64,000 nt of DNA from Forsythia viridissima (Eukaryota > Streptophyta > Magnoliopsida > Lamiales > Oleaceae): the NCBI GenBank assembly GCA_030279155.1, contig CM059033.1, positions 34,535,501 to 34,599,500 of the forward strand, given 5' to 3'. A model generated the notes under the pieces. The model saw only the letters and a program-made list of their open reading frames with translations. It searched no databases and was not told where the DNA came from. Shown here one piece after another: positions 1 through 11,038 of the stretch (positions within the stretch are counted from its first letter, which is position 1; each line of letters starts with the position of its first letter). The translations under genes were made by a program, and so were the position numbers.

Positions 1-482
1 ATTATCAATATTAAAAATAAAAGTATGGTGTAACCAATGTACATTATCTAAATAAAACAGTATCATAGATAAAACAATATCATATATAAAACTAAGTACA
101 AGATAATTTAATGGTTGAAGTAATGATAATGTTCTTAAAATGCTTCATTAGTAATATAAGATGATTGGTATTGTTTGTATTCAATAATAGTATGATAGGT
201 TAAACTATTATCATATTAAAACAGTATCAAAGATAAAAGCAAATATACCAATATACATTATCTAAATAAAACAGTATTATTAAATTAGCATTTTTTTTGC
301 AATTACAAGAGTATGTTGGTCTTTTAGCTCTAAAATGTGATTCTAATTGAATTAAGTTTTGACCATATGACTTTAGAGCCCATAAGTACCCGGCCTTGAA
401 TTTACCCTTAAAAAAAATTAAAAAATGAATTAAAACTTTACAACCCTAAAATATGAAAATCGAACAACCATTTATGTATGTA
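1..482. repeat. AT-rich DNA with a 30-bp direct repeat
   Basis: No coding signal is visible. A 30-bp segment (TAAATAAAACAGTAT at its 3' end) occurs at 34-63 and again at 248-277 with one mismatch. The sequence around both copies is made of related short words such as AAAACAGTATCA and ATCATA, so this looks like a decayed local duplication. No transposon ends are recognised. Confidence 0.45.
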
Positions 483-483
483 T

Positions 484-525
484 CTCGCCTCTCGCCTCTC
501 GCCTCTAGCTCTCTCTCTCTCTCTC
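484..525. repeat. Pyrimidine microsatellite (CTCGCCT)n/(CT)n
   Basis: Three tandem CTCGCCT units run directly into a CT dinucleotide tract. This is a simple-sequence repeat on the plus strand. It sits at the start of the duplicated segment described next. Confidence 0.8.
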
Positions 526-529
526 ACCG

Positions 530-985
530 TCAGCTGTGACTCAATGCTGGCCAACCCACGACTGATTTAGTCTTTTGGCCAACCCTTCTCCTATAAAATT
601 TTTAGCTGAATTATATGAAAAACTTACAAGCCCTAAAAAAGAAAAATCCCTTGTCCATTCGAAAGGACACAACCCCGACCAGCCTTCAAATTTTACCCCC
701 ACTACCACAAAGATCACCGCCCAGCCACCGTCGTAGGGTACCAACTAAGAAAAATGGAGAAAATTCGGTTCAATCTGAAATTTTTGACTCTCTCGCTTCT
801 TGCCTCTCGCCAATCGCTATCTACCGTCGAAGTCATCACCAACCTCTGGCCAACCCACCAATGTCGACCAACCCGTGACTGCTTCAGCATTCAGGACAAC
901 TTCTCTTCTGTAAGATTTTTAGCTCAATTAATTGAAAAACTTACAAGCCCTAAAAAGGAAAAATCATATTGTGAATCTGAAATTT
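530..985 (+). repeat. Imperfect direct duplication, period about 316 bp
   Basis: The segment around 550-655 (GGCCAACCCAC, then TTTTTAGCT, then ACTTACAAGCCCTAAAAA) recurs around 845-972 in the same order with scattered changes. Short ORFs across it (for example 615-878) are not supported, because the two copies do not preserve a common frame. It may be a decayed tandem repeat or two related insertions. Function is unknown. Confidence 0.5.
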
Positions 986-1921
986 TAGCTCAATAATGCT
1001 CTTTATGGTCAATTTTTCTTTTGTTAGGCCTAATTGGTGTGTACACCTGTCATTTTGTTGCCTTCTTGATTTTGTGACAGCGATGTGTTAGGTTTTTAAA
1101 CATGCTTGTTTTTTCTCGAGTTCGCCGTAATATGGATACCGACTCCCATTATTGATGAATTCCATTATTCCTGGTAACAAACATTAAATAAGGTCCATTG
1201 TATGCAAAACACATGTATAAGGTTGTGGACAGAATTCGTATATGGAAGACTGACACATTATTTCAAAGGTTCCATAAAGTGCATTTGAAACCAAATAAGG
1301 AAATAATGAAAATTGTAGCCAACATTTCAACCTAGATTGTTGTGTTTATGTGAGATGGTTTATCACCTTCCAAGTTTGTAGTACATAGAATGGATTTTAT
1401 GATTGACTGTCGGTAAGTTATGTGCTTCATTATGCATGTGCTGTTGAGGAAGTAACATGCAATGCATTATGCTTGTGTTGGCTATTGGAAGGAAATTCAG
1501 AAGCACAAATTAAATTATGCCACTTAACAAAAACATGCATATCAAATGTGAGAATAAAATTTCTTTTAATTTTGGTATTGCAAGATGCATTACAGTATTT
1601 GATAGTGCATTAATACTTGTATTTTTTTTTTGTCTAGGTTAGTTCGATCTCCATCTTGGTTCAATTAGTCCTTAGTTATAGTGCATTAATACTTGTTTCT
1701 TTTGTCACCGGCCCATTGATTGATAGATAGATATTTTTGGTAGAATATGTTGATATATCTGGATATTTCTAAAAGAAATGACATTATAGCCCCCATCAAA
1801 TAACACAAATTTTCTATCAGATCTTTCTACATGTCCACCATCAATATTAGGAACAAGAAAATCTAATAGAATAGCATCATTGGATGACTTCATACTATCG
1901 GGCTCAAGGGGATGGTCCAAA
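986..1921. other. No recognisable gene or element
   Basis: AT-rich sequence with only short ORFs that match nothing I recognise. The longest (1705-1920, minus, 71 residues) has no domain signature. Some of this may be the 5' part of the hAT element that follows, but no terminal inverted repeat was found. Confidence 0.4.
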
Positions 1922-3830
1922 TGTTAGGTGTAAGTGTAACTACAATGAAGTGAATTATGCTTGTGGCACCAAGAAGTGTGGGACAAGCACTTTGACTAAC
2001 CATTTGGCAAATAATTTATAAGAAGTGTCGTAATAGATTGCAGGATAAGAAGCAAAAAATTCTATCTTTTGAGAATCGAAAGGAGGCTAATGGTAGCAAT
2101 CTTACAGCTATTGTCCATAGTAAGAAAGAGTGAAGGGTTGCATGTGAAAATATGATAATACTGACAAACTACATTTTAGGTTAGTCGAACTTCGTGGGTT
2201 TAAACTCTATTATAGTGTAGCATTCACAGTTTGAGCACCCATCTCATAAGACTCTTGTTAGAGATATTTATAAGTTATATTTGGATGAAAATTTGAAATT
2301 GAGATATGTCTTTCTATGCTCTGTCAAATGATTTCCCTTACCATCGATACTTGGACTTCCATTCAGAATGTTAATAATATGTCTCTTACAGTACACTACA
2401 TTGATTTTGAATGGATGCTTAATAAGTGCATTTTAATTTTTTTTTTGTTGTTCCAAATCATAAGAGATAAATTATTGGCAAAATGATTGAGACTTGTTTG
2501 CGTAAGTGGGGGATTGAGAAAAATTTTACAATCACAGTTGATAACGCAACCTCAAATGATACATATTTTTTTATCTTATGAGGAAGGTCGATGTTTAAAG
2601 TAATGATGGGTGTATTCTAGATGATAGATATTTGCACTTAAAATATTGTGCACATATTATCAATTTAATTGTCTATGAGAGGTTGAAGGAAGAACATGAC
2701 TCTATTTTAGGTATCCGCAATACAATCAAATATGTTAAATCTTCTCCTACTAGATACGAAAAATTAGAGTGTGCGGGGAAAGAAAAGATTGAGTACAAAT
2801 CTATTGTGTTTTTGGATGCTCCACCTAGGTAGAATTCTATTCATTTGATGTGGAAAGTTGCTTTGAAATTCCTAAAAGGTTTTGAGAGGGTTAGAAGAAG
2901 ATGATCTATAGTATTTGAATTAATTTCCGGAGGATGATAATGGTACAATGATAGGTGGACCTCCTTCAAGTTTGGATTGGCACAATGCTTCTGTGTTTGT
3001 CAAGTATTTTTAAAAATTTCTTCAATGTGACTTTGACTTTCAGTACTTAAGTGCTTTTACTTATCTTTAAGAAATCTGTAATCTTGTAATCAAATTGGAT
3101 AAGTGGAGTTCAAGTGATGATTTTTTGTTGGGTGAAATGGCCTCTAACATGAAGAAGAAGTCTGATAAGTATTGGGGTCAAATAAAAAATGTAAACCAAT
3201 TGTTGCTTATTTCTAGTGTCATTGATCCAAGATAGAAAGTGAATTGTGTAGAATATTGTTTTGTTGTTATGTACAAGGATGATGAAGTTGTTAATAACAT
3301 GACTAAGGCTTTGAAAGCCAATCTGATATGTATTTATGAGTGGTATGTGGGATGTGAAATAGTTTCTAAGAGTAGTCAAGTATCAACTGAGGCTTCTATA
3401 AGTTCTTTTAATTATAATAAAAGGCAATTCTTCTTCTATTACATGTGATGCTCGTCTTTCTAGGTTTAGGAAAAAAAAAGCAACAAAAGATTAAGCTGAG
3501 ATAAAAAATAATAATGTGGAAAGATACTTATTAGATGCTAGTGAAAGCATAAAGGATAAGGATTTTTTATGTTCTCGATTGGTGAAAGATTAACAGAAGT
3601 ACATATTGTATTTTGTCCAATCTAGCCAGAGATGTGTTAGCAATTCAAGTTTTTATTGTATCTTTAAAAAATGCTTTTAATACTTGAAGAAGGATCCTTA
3701 ATCTTTTTCATAGTTCTCTAAGCCCTAAAATGGTAGAGGTCTTAGTGTGCACCCAAAATTGACTGCAACTTCTCCAAACTTGGATGGATTCCCTGTAGAA
3801 GATGTTGAACATTATAACTAATTGGATGTA
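1922..3830 (+). pseudogene. Decayed hAT-family transposase (RICESLEEPER-like)
   Basis: Pieces of a hAT transposase appear in order across three frames. A BED-type zinc-finger remnant lies at about 1925-2060 (CKCN, then GTSTLTNHL). The middle of the transposase lies at about 2620-2840 (LHLKYCAHIINLIVYERL, NTIKYVKSSPTRYEKL). A segment at about 3110-3240 reads like MKKKSDKYWGQIKNVNQLL. The C-terminal hAT dimerisation region lies at about 3625-3765 (SNLARDVLAIQVF, LSPKMVEVLVCTQN). Family members catalyse cut-and-paste transposition as dimers, or have been domesticated in plants. Here many stops and frameshifts mean no protein can be made. The usual length is about 650-700 residues, and the 1.9-kb span fits one full copy. 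Terminal repeats and an 8-bp target duplication were not found. Confidence 0.8.
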
Positions 3831-4815
3831 TGTAATATAATTATATCCTATAAAATTGTTAATTTTACTTGTTTGTATCTAATTTATGTTAATTCTTTTA
3901 CTTCTTTTTGTAAAACTTTTGGAGTCATTAACCCAAAGCCAACTGAAGATAATAAAATGCCTTTGCACTAAGTGATTCATTCATTTTACAGTTTTTCAAG
4001 TAGATGTATTGCTGTAATATTTGCTAAAGACTTCATTCAAAGTTTAACTCATTTTTTCTTAAGTATTTCATTTTTTATTTGTATTTCTTGTAGGAATGCA
4101 CGTTTCTTTTTTGTACGAATGAAACTTGTAGAGCGATTGCTTATCAAATTTGGATAATTGTAATATATTTTGATGAATGTATTATTTAAAATTTTGAATT
4201 TACTGAGATTGGAAGACAGTATTACTTTTAATTGGATGGCTGTAATATTTCTAATTCGTACTAAATTTGGATGATTGTAACATTTTTAGTATTTAGGTTG
4301 AATTCATTTTATTTTCTTAATCAAACAATTGGAAGTGAATTTTTTATTAACAGTATAATATACATCCTCATATGGAGAGAGTCGAGATTAAACTCCATGG
4401 AGGATTGGACCAACTTCAATCGAGCCAAACCCTATCAAATCTCTATTGTTAAAGTAGTTGGAATTAGCCCAAATTGAATTGGGTTCAAACTTTTAAAAAT
4501 TTCCTAGCAAATTCAACAAAAAAGACCCCAACGTGTATTGGGCAGGAAAAAAAAAAGTATCCAACAAAAAAATAAATGGATCAAACATGAATTAGGCCCC
4601 AGCCCAAACTGACCAACCCAACCCAAACAGACCTAAGCTTGGTTGGTCGGTTTGGGTTGGATTGTTCAACCATTGGATGGGTTAGTTAGGTTTGATTTTT
4701 CGTCAAGACGAACTTATTGGGTTGGGCCAAAATTGACCCAACCTAACCTATGCCTAGCCATTTTTGCAACTGGTTTTATTTGTTCCCGTACATTGGTGAT
4801 GCTCCGCTGCTGGGG
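3831..4815. other. AT-rich flank with TTGGATG..TGTAATAT words and a GGTT-rich patch
   Basis: The word TTGGAT(G/A)N(2-3)TGTAA recurs near 3821, 4150, 4231 and 4267, which suggests a decayed short tandem repeat downstream of the hAT pseudogene. From about 4560 to 4770 the sequence is rich in GGGTTGG/CCAACCC words and resembles the interior of the hAT-type MITE at 18326-18627, but I could not find matching ends. The last five bases (4811-4815, TGGGG) form the left target duplication of element A. Confidence 0.4.
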
Positions 4816-6973
4816 TATAACGCTCCAGATTTTCTCAATCTAGAGAGACACTGAAATAAATCTTTAAATGTATAAAATGACTCCAAATAATATTTTTCAT
4901 GCCCTTGAAGGTTTTTAAAAATTAAAATTTTGCGGAAAAATAACAAGTGTGCAAGGGAAGAGGAATTTACTTCAAAATTTCATAGTTTTGCCTATATCAC
5001 GATAGGTGTCGACACAAATTATTTGACTATTCAAAAAATTTCCAAAAATTTTGAAATTTTAAATGTAAATACTTGGGACTATAGACTAGAACATATTAAA
5101 ATTTTAAACCTTAGCTACGTCGTTTAGTAGGTGAAAATGATGGCCGAAATTAGTTGAAAACTGTCCCGGGTACCTTAAGGCAGCCTGTGCAAACGTACAT
5201 AATAAATTCATACGTTGGAATTTTTGAGTGATTCCAATTTTTGTTATTAGACCCCATATAGGTCTTTCCATAGTCACTGATTTTACTCAAAAACTCTAAT
5301 GGTAGCAAAAGTTGTGATTTTTTGAAAAGGGGACAGTAAGCTGAAAATTCCGAAAATGAAACTAGGTAAATTTCAAATTTAAAATTTTGAACGGCAATTA
5401 AACCAATATCTTGTTTTTGTACATATTACATAATTAAATACTGAATCAAATACTTAAAATATAGTAATTACATCATAATTGACTCGATCATCTCAACGTC
5501 AAAACTTAAATTAAATAAGAATTTCTATGACAAGCTCGTTAGCCTACCACCATCGCATCAACGCCAATCAGTTCAATCTGAAAATTTATTCATTTTGGGG
5601 GTGAGTATTTCATAAGAAACACTCATTAGTAATACTTACAACATGTAACATAAATTCAACATGCCATCATTTTTGAAACGTACATAAGAACATAAAAATT
5701 GGTAACCGGCTCCACATAACGTCATACGTGATTACCTTCAATCGCTATCATAAGTTCCTTCATAAATAAGTTCGTATGGCATTTATATAACATCATAATT
5801 ATTCCAAAGTTCATTTAAAAATCGCAATAAGATTAGCAAGTAAAACTACTTTGAAAACGAGTTTTCAGTTGAAGTTTTGATGAAGAAAATTTGTTTCTGC
5901 AGCTTCCAAAAATCAAAACCCGCATGCTATTTTATAGATGTATGTATAAGGAACTCTTGTGAAGATTAAAACCAAGTTAAACTTCTTCTTTTTTTCTGCT
6001 GGCTGAAAACTGGACAGAAATGAAGGTAGTTGCTGGAAAAATTGGTGACTAAAATGGCATAAAAATGGCTAATATGTGGTGGCAGAAAATCTGAAGGAAA
6101 CAGTGGATAAATGCTAGAGTATTTTTTTAGTGGTTGAGACTAAGGTTCCAAGGCTTCTTGTTGCATGAAATTGAAGAGAAAAATGAATAATTTTTGCTGG
6201 AGTTTTACAGCTAAAAAAAATGAAGAAGAAGCAAAACTAATTCCTACTGCTAGGGCCGAAGTTTGAGTAGAAAAAGGAAATAATAAGGACCTTTTATTTG
6301 GCTGATAAAGGATAGAACTTTAGGAGATTATGGGGGTGGTTTCTTGTAGTTGGAGGGACGTTTTTCTTTGGGAGTTGTGGAGGGCACTTTGCTGGAACAA
6401 GAAGAGAAGAAAATTACCAGAATGAGGGCTGAAAACTTTCGGTAAAAATGGCAGCAGAGCTGAACGTTTTTTGTGCTTTTTTATGGAGGATGGTGGACAG
6501 TTTCTCATCAAGGTTTAGGGGCTGTTTGGGAGTGTTTTCTAGCAAGGAAGAACGGTATATTTCGAGGTGTTTTTCTGGTAGGAGTAAGGGACTGTTTGGG
6601 GTTAATTACGAATAAACATTTTGGGTTAAAAGCATACTAATTTCAGAATAACAAGGGGCGGTTTTCTTTGCTGAAAACTGGACTAGCATAGGCTGAAATA
6701 AAAGTTAAATGTTTTGCTTAGTTTTTAATTTAGTCGGTTGGCTTGAATTAAATCAAGAAATTAAACTAAGAACATTTATTCAATGTAAGAAAAATTAACG
6801 AAGCTCGGTGATAAAATAATACTTCATTTTTGTCAATTAAAATTTAAAGCAAATGCGCGCAATATTTAACGTAGCAAAAATGTTTAAAAATAACTGTAAG
6901 GTTCAAAGCGAGCCAAGTGTAATATAAAATATTTACTTGAAATTAAAAATACGAAAAAAATTATGTTGTTACA
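4816..6973 (-). repeat. Element A 3' LTR
   Basis: About 2.16 kb, closely matched by 19753-22015. On the minus strand it begins TGTAACAAC and ends GGAGCGTTATA. The start of the plus-strand copy (TATAACGCTCC) is one base from the TGTAACGCTCC of related LTR F at 46131, which explains the missing terminal CA. It contains no real ORF. By-eye comparison with the right copy shows scattered substitutions and small indels, so the insertion is fairly old. Confidence 0.85.
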
Positions 6974-6986
6974 ACCCTCCCCACTT
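6974..6986 (-). promoter_or_regulatory. Element A polypurine tract
   Basis: On the minus strand AAGTGGGGAGGGT lies directly before the 3' LTR start TGTAACAAC. In LTR retrotransposons this purine tract resists RNase H and primes plus-strand DNA synthesis. Its position fixes the LTR boundary at 6973. Confidence 0.8.
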
Positions 6987-7009
6987 AAAATAATTCCGTC
7001 CTTGAAATT

Positions 7010-7690
7010 TAACTTACATGGTTTACTAGATCTGGGTACTTATCTAAAATATATTTTTCTCTTTCCAAGTGACCCCATCTTCCTCATGTCTACCCCACTG
7101 AAGCTTAACTAATGGGATCTCCCGATTTCTCAACACATGGACTTTTCTTTCTAGGATCACGTCAGGCGCTTTCTCGTAAGTCATATCACTCCTTAAATCC
7201 AAAAACTCATATTTTACCACATGTGTAGGATCATGTACATACTTTCTTAACATCAAAACATGGAAAACATCGTGTACCGCCGAGAGCTCGGGTGGCAATG
7301 CCAAACGATACGCCACATTTCCAATCTTTTCAAAGATTTCAAATGGGCCGATGAAATGCAGTCTTAGTTTTCCTTTCTTACCAAAACGTAGTATCCCTTT
7401 CATAAGAGCCACCTTTAGAAAAACTTTTTCGCCGACCCCAAATTCTAAATCATTTCTTCTTTGATCGGCATGGTTTTTTTGACAGTCTTGTGCTGTCTTA
7501 ATTCTGGACCTGATCTTGTCTATTGCCTCTACTGTTCTCTCAACCAACTCGGGGCCTAAAATTCTTCTTTCACCGACTTCATCCCAACAAATTGGTGAAC
7601 GACATCGACGACTATACAATGCCTCATATCGTGCCATGTCAATAGTAGTTTGGAAGCTATTATTGTAAGTGAGTTCCACCAACGGTAGGT
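7010..7690 (-). pseudogene. Element A integrase C-terminus and chromodomain-like tail
   Basis: The minus-strand frame 7682-7044 (212 residues) starts in HLPLVELTYNNSFQ, the well-known integrase segment after the DDE core. It continues through the GPFEIFEKIGNVAYRLALP motif of the C-terminal domain and ends in ILERKVHVLRNREIPLVKLQW..HEEDGVTWKEKN, typical of the chromodomain tail of Tekay/Del chromoviruses. A frameshift near 7040 precedes the end (DKYPDLV, 7010-7040). The N-terminal half of the integrase lies 7.3 kb away, beyond nested element B (15028-15405). The split codon context is GGK*EG upstream and HLPL downstream, which fits one original WEGHLPL-like junction. Confidence 0.85.
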
Positions 7691-7694
7691 GACA

Positions 7695-9033
7695 TGTTGT
7701 GCGATTTCAATCCCGCAAGTGGATAGATCGTTACAAGTAATAAAGTGATGTGAAAGATGTCAAACCCACAAGGACTAGATATCAAATTAACCTATTAACA
7801 TATAACTTACATTTTAACATTATGAAAAACACAGATTTGTTTTGATTTGTGATTCTAAAACTATTTTAATTAAATCTAAATTATCAAACAATTAAAGTAA
7901 ATTTATGAGAATGAATTCAAATTATACCAACACTAGGATTTGCGAATCCACCTACACGTTCTTTAATCAATTATCCGTTTAATCGCTTTAGCTTATAATT
8001 ACTTTGGATTGAAAATCGGTGTTCCTAAAATAATCAAAAGCCTCTCTCGATGGTCAATCAATTCTATACGATATGCGAACCTAATTATCTCTAATCAAGT
8101 TTCGAACATAAACATATGCATTAAAATCTCAAGAACACTTAAATGGATTTCATAGAGCATAATAGTAATTTCTATCTATTATTGGACCATATGTTATTCT
8201 GCTTAATCTATATTGAATCTCTTGACTTCAATATAAACCACAATATATTCTAATGGTGATCAGGCATTAAAATAATAAAAATAATGAATAAAGAATCATC
8301 AACCTAAAAGTAATTATTTACTAAAACAAAAAAACTTCTAATTAATTAAACGCGTGAGTTTCATCGTTCATCCTAGAAATAAGTAAATTAGCCGGACATG
8401 ATTATGTCAAACAATACAATAATTGTATTAATCATGTTCCGGCGAAAGAAAAAGAAGAAAGGATAAAAAAAACTCGTAACTCTGGCTGAAAAATCTTCAA
8501 TCCCGTGCTTTGATCTTCAATTCTCCTCTTGTATCTTCTTCCCAAAATCCATCTCTCTTGTTTCTGGCTATTATCTGTCTTTTATATCCTTCTCCAAATC
8601 CTCCAAGACGTGAATTAGGTAGTTGTTTTATCTTAGACTTGGTAGAGTTTTAATCCCATCAATAATCTGCCAAGTTGCTGCGCATGTTGCCCATGCGATT
8701 GCATGGTTCAATCAATTTACGTTCTGCATTTTATTTAGGCACTTTGCGATCGTATCCTTGGACAACCATTTGATCGCATGGTTATCTTGGATGCTTTCTT
8801 GGATTCTTTTCTTTGATAATTGCATGTCAAATCCCTCAAGTCTCTTTGTCTGTTCAATTGAGTCCCTTTGTCTTCTATTTGCTCTCTTTTCGTCTTTTTG
8901 TCAAATTGACTCTTGAATTTGATTATTTCCTAAAATAATAAGAAAACAACATGCAATTAAACTGAAAACAAATAAGAGTACTCATAATCGTCCATTTTTG
9001 TGAGCTCAGATAAGTACAAAATTGTACTTATCA
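7695..9033 (-). repeat. Element B 3' LTR
   Basis: Plus-strand ends are TGTTGTGCGATT..GTACTTATCA, the reverse complement of the TGATAAG...ACAACA ends seen in element E. Compared with the right copy it lacks one GCGATCGC-containing segment near 8697. Its remaining palindromes are decayed (GCGATTGC, GCGATCGT, TTGATCGC), mostly by C-to-T or G-to-A changes. ORF 8623-8916 lies within the LTR and is not a gene. Confidence 0.88.
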
Positions 9034-10838
9034 AATACCCCCAAAATTAAACTTTTATTCCTCATCAAATAAACTAGCTAAAACAATCGTGCACATACTA
9101 ATAAAAATAATAAAAGTAGTCATACTATAAAATAACTTGTCATTCTTTTGTAACAACTTATAATTCATGACGAGTATCCAGGCATTTACTATTGCAAACG
9201 TGATTCTACTTAAACCATACTTGAGAAGTGTGTGAGAATAGTTAGTCTGATCCACTTAATTTCTATTGTGGTGATAGCCCAACTATTTGGTCAACTTTTC
9301 TTTTCCCTCTCGTAAAGTACACTTTCTCCCAAAATGATATTTTCTTTCAATTCTCGAGATTTTGTATCTAAAGTTATTGTTCACTTATTCTTTTCTTGCT
9401 CGAGGATGGTTGAGAAAACTAGTAATCATGACGACCTAGGTTTATGAAGATTCTCCAATTTATGAGCACTCTTGACCAGAAAGTTTCTACTAAGTAAGTC
9501 AGACACATTAGTTATCTAATCCCCATGTTTACTTTGCATTTTTTTTATATATATCTTATGTGCAGAACTCAATCCCTTAAGCTTTCTAGATGACTCATGT
9601 AACGAGCTTTAAGTCAATGACTCCCAGTCTTTTGAACTTTAGGGCATCGGGTTTTGAGAAACCTCTACGGGCCTTTTCACTCAAGTCAAATAGGCTACGA
9701 AAAGAGTTATAAGATATTAATAGTGTGCGAAACTCAGTACATTAAGCTTTCTAAATGACCCATGTAACAAGCTTTAGGTTAATGACTTTTTTACTCGAGT
9801 CAAAAACGCTACGAAAAGAGTTATAAATACAATAATAGTATTGTTCCTTGCGTGCAATAAGTTCATGCGTGAGGATTTAGATTCCTAACATTCGGTCATT
9901 ACTTAGTTTCCTCTAACTGGTCTAAAGTGCTCCACACAATATTTCAACAAACATAGAATCAATCATAACCTAGATAACCACTATCACAGTTTAACTATCA
10001 CACTTACTTACTCTATTGGTTTCTTGGTTGAGATACAAATAATTTCTAGGTTCAAAAAGGGTATCTTATTGTTTTCAACTTAAATACACCAACATAGCTA
10101 AATATCATCGTAACTGTCTGACACAACACGATATCAGACATGGTTAAGTAGCTCCACATTTAAACAAAGTAATAATCTGTCCATAGGTCATAATTAAAGT
10201 TAAATTAAAGAAAAAATTTCATATTAGCCAGCACAGCTATTCATATCACATAAACACGCAAACAATCACTAATAATAGAAATTGTTTTTTAGAAAAAATA
10301 ATATTAATAATCAATATCAAGTATCGTCATCAGATCGAACATTTTTCCACTACTTCCAAACTTGAAATATACATTGTCCCCAATGTAAGAATTCAAAAGA
10401 AGAATAAAGGTCAGAGACTACCCAGATGTAAATCAGATGGTGCTGAAGAAAGAGGTGTGGTATGATCAACTGGTGGAGAATTCCATATATGTTGGTCAGC
10501 AAATCTTTGCTTAAATGTCATCCAGCTAGCCTGCAGGTTGTAACCCTAAAAAAAAAAAAGAAAAAAAAAATTCGTCCTTGTGATCACAAGGACATAAAGT
10601 CATGCGATCGCAAGATCATTAAAATCTGGACAGAATGTTTTCTACCCAGGCCATGCGATCGCAGCTGGTTATATCATGCGATCATATGGTACAAAAACTA
10701 CTGACGTCGAAAAAAAAAATATTTTTTTAAGACAAAATGACGATGATCATAGCCCCCATACCTAAGAATTTAAAGCCTACTTTAAAAATCTTATAAAAAA
10801 ATCCTAAAACGTGTAAACTGTCAATTGAAATCATAAAA
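9034..10838 (-). other. Element B polypurine tract and conserved 3' non-coding region
   Basis: No gene. The minus-strand purine tract (TTTTGGGGGTATT, about 9034-9046) sits next to the 3' LTR. About 9570-9850 holds two copies of a unit with GTAACGAGCTTT, TTAAGCTTTCTA and CTACGAAAAGAGTTATAA, shared with E (34450-34732) and D (about 38150-38300). Two GCGATCGC palindromes lie at 10604-10611 and 10655-10662, with a decayed third near 10678. ORF 10462-10704 overlaps these and an A-run and is not supported. The second ORF found at this position in element E is absent. Confidence 0.7.
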
Positions 10839-11038
10839 CTAAAATATACCAAAATTTAAATAAAAGGGTAGAAAAATAGGTTGCCTCCCATTAAGCGCTT
10901 CTTTACCTCCCATTAAGCGCTTCTTTAAAGTCATTAGCTTGACTTTGTCGTGGTGATTACTGAAGACACTTTGAATAGATCCTTGGAAGATTTGCTTTTC
11001 TTGCTTTGATCGACTTCGCTCCAATTTTTGTTTACCTT
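10839..11038 (-). other. Element B pol-deletion junction with duplicated post-pol box
   Basis: The box TTGCCTCCCATTAAGCGCTT (10881-10900) matches the sequence just after the pol stop in E (31345-31365, reverse orientation) and D (39192-39211). A 22-bp piece of it is tandemly duplicated (10884-10905 and 10906-10927). It lies next to the end of the protease frame, so RT, RNase H and integrase were removed cleanly between about 11000 and 11039. The apparent 61-residue ORF here is non-coding sequence of the element. Confidence 0.65.

Noticed and set aside
4560..4770. Second hAT-type MITE rich in GGGTTGG words
   Set aside because: The composition is like the MITE at 18326-18627, but no matching ends or 8-bp duplication could be found.
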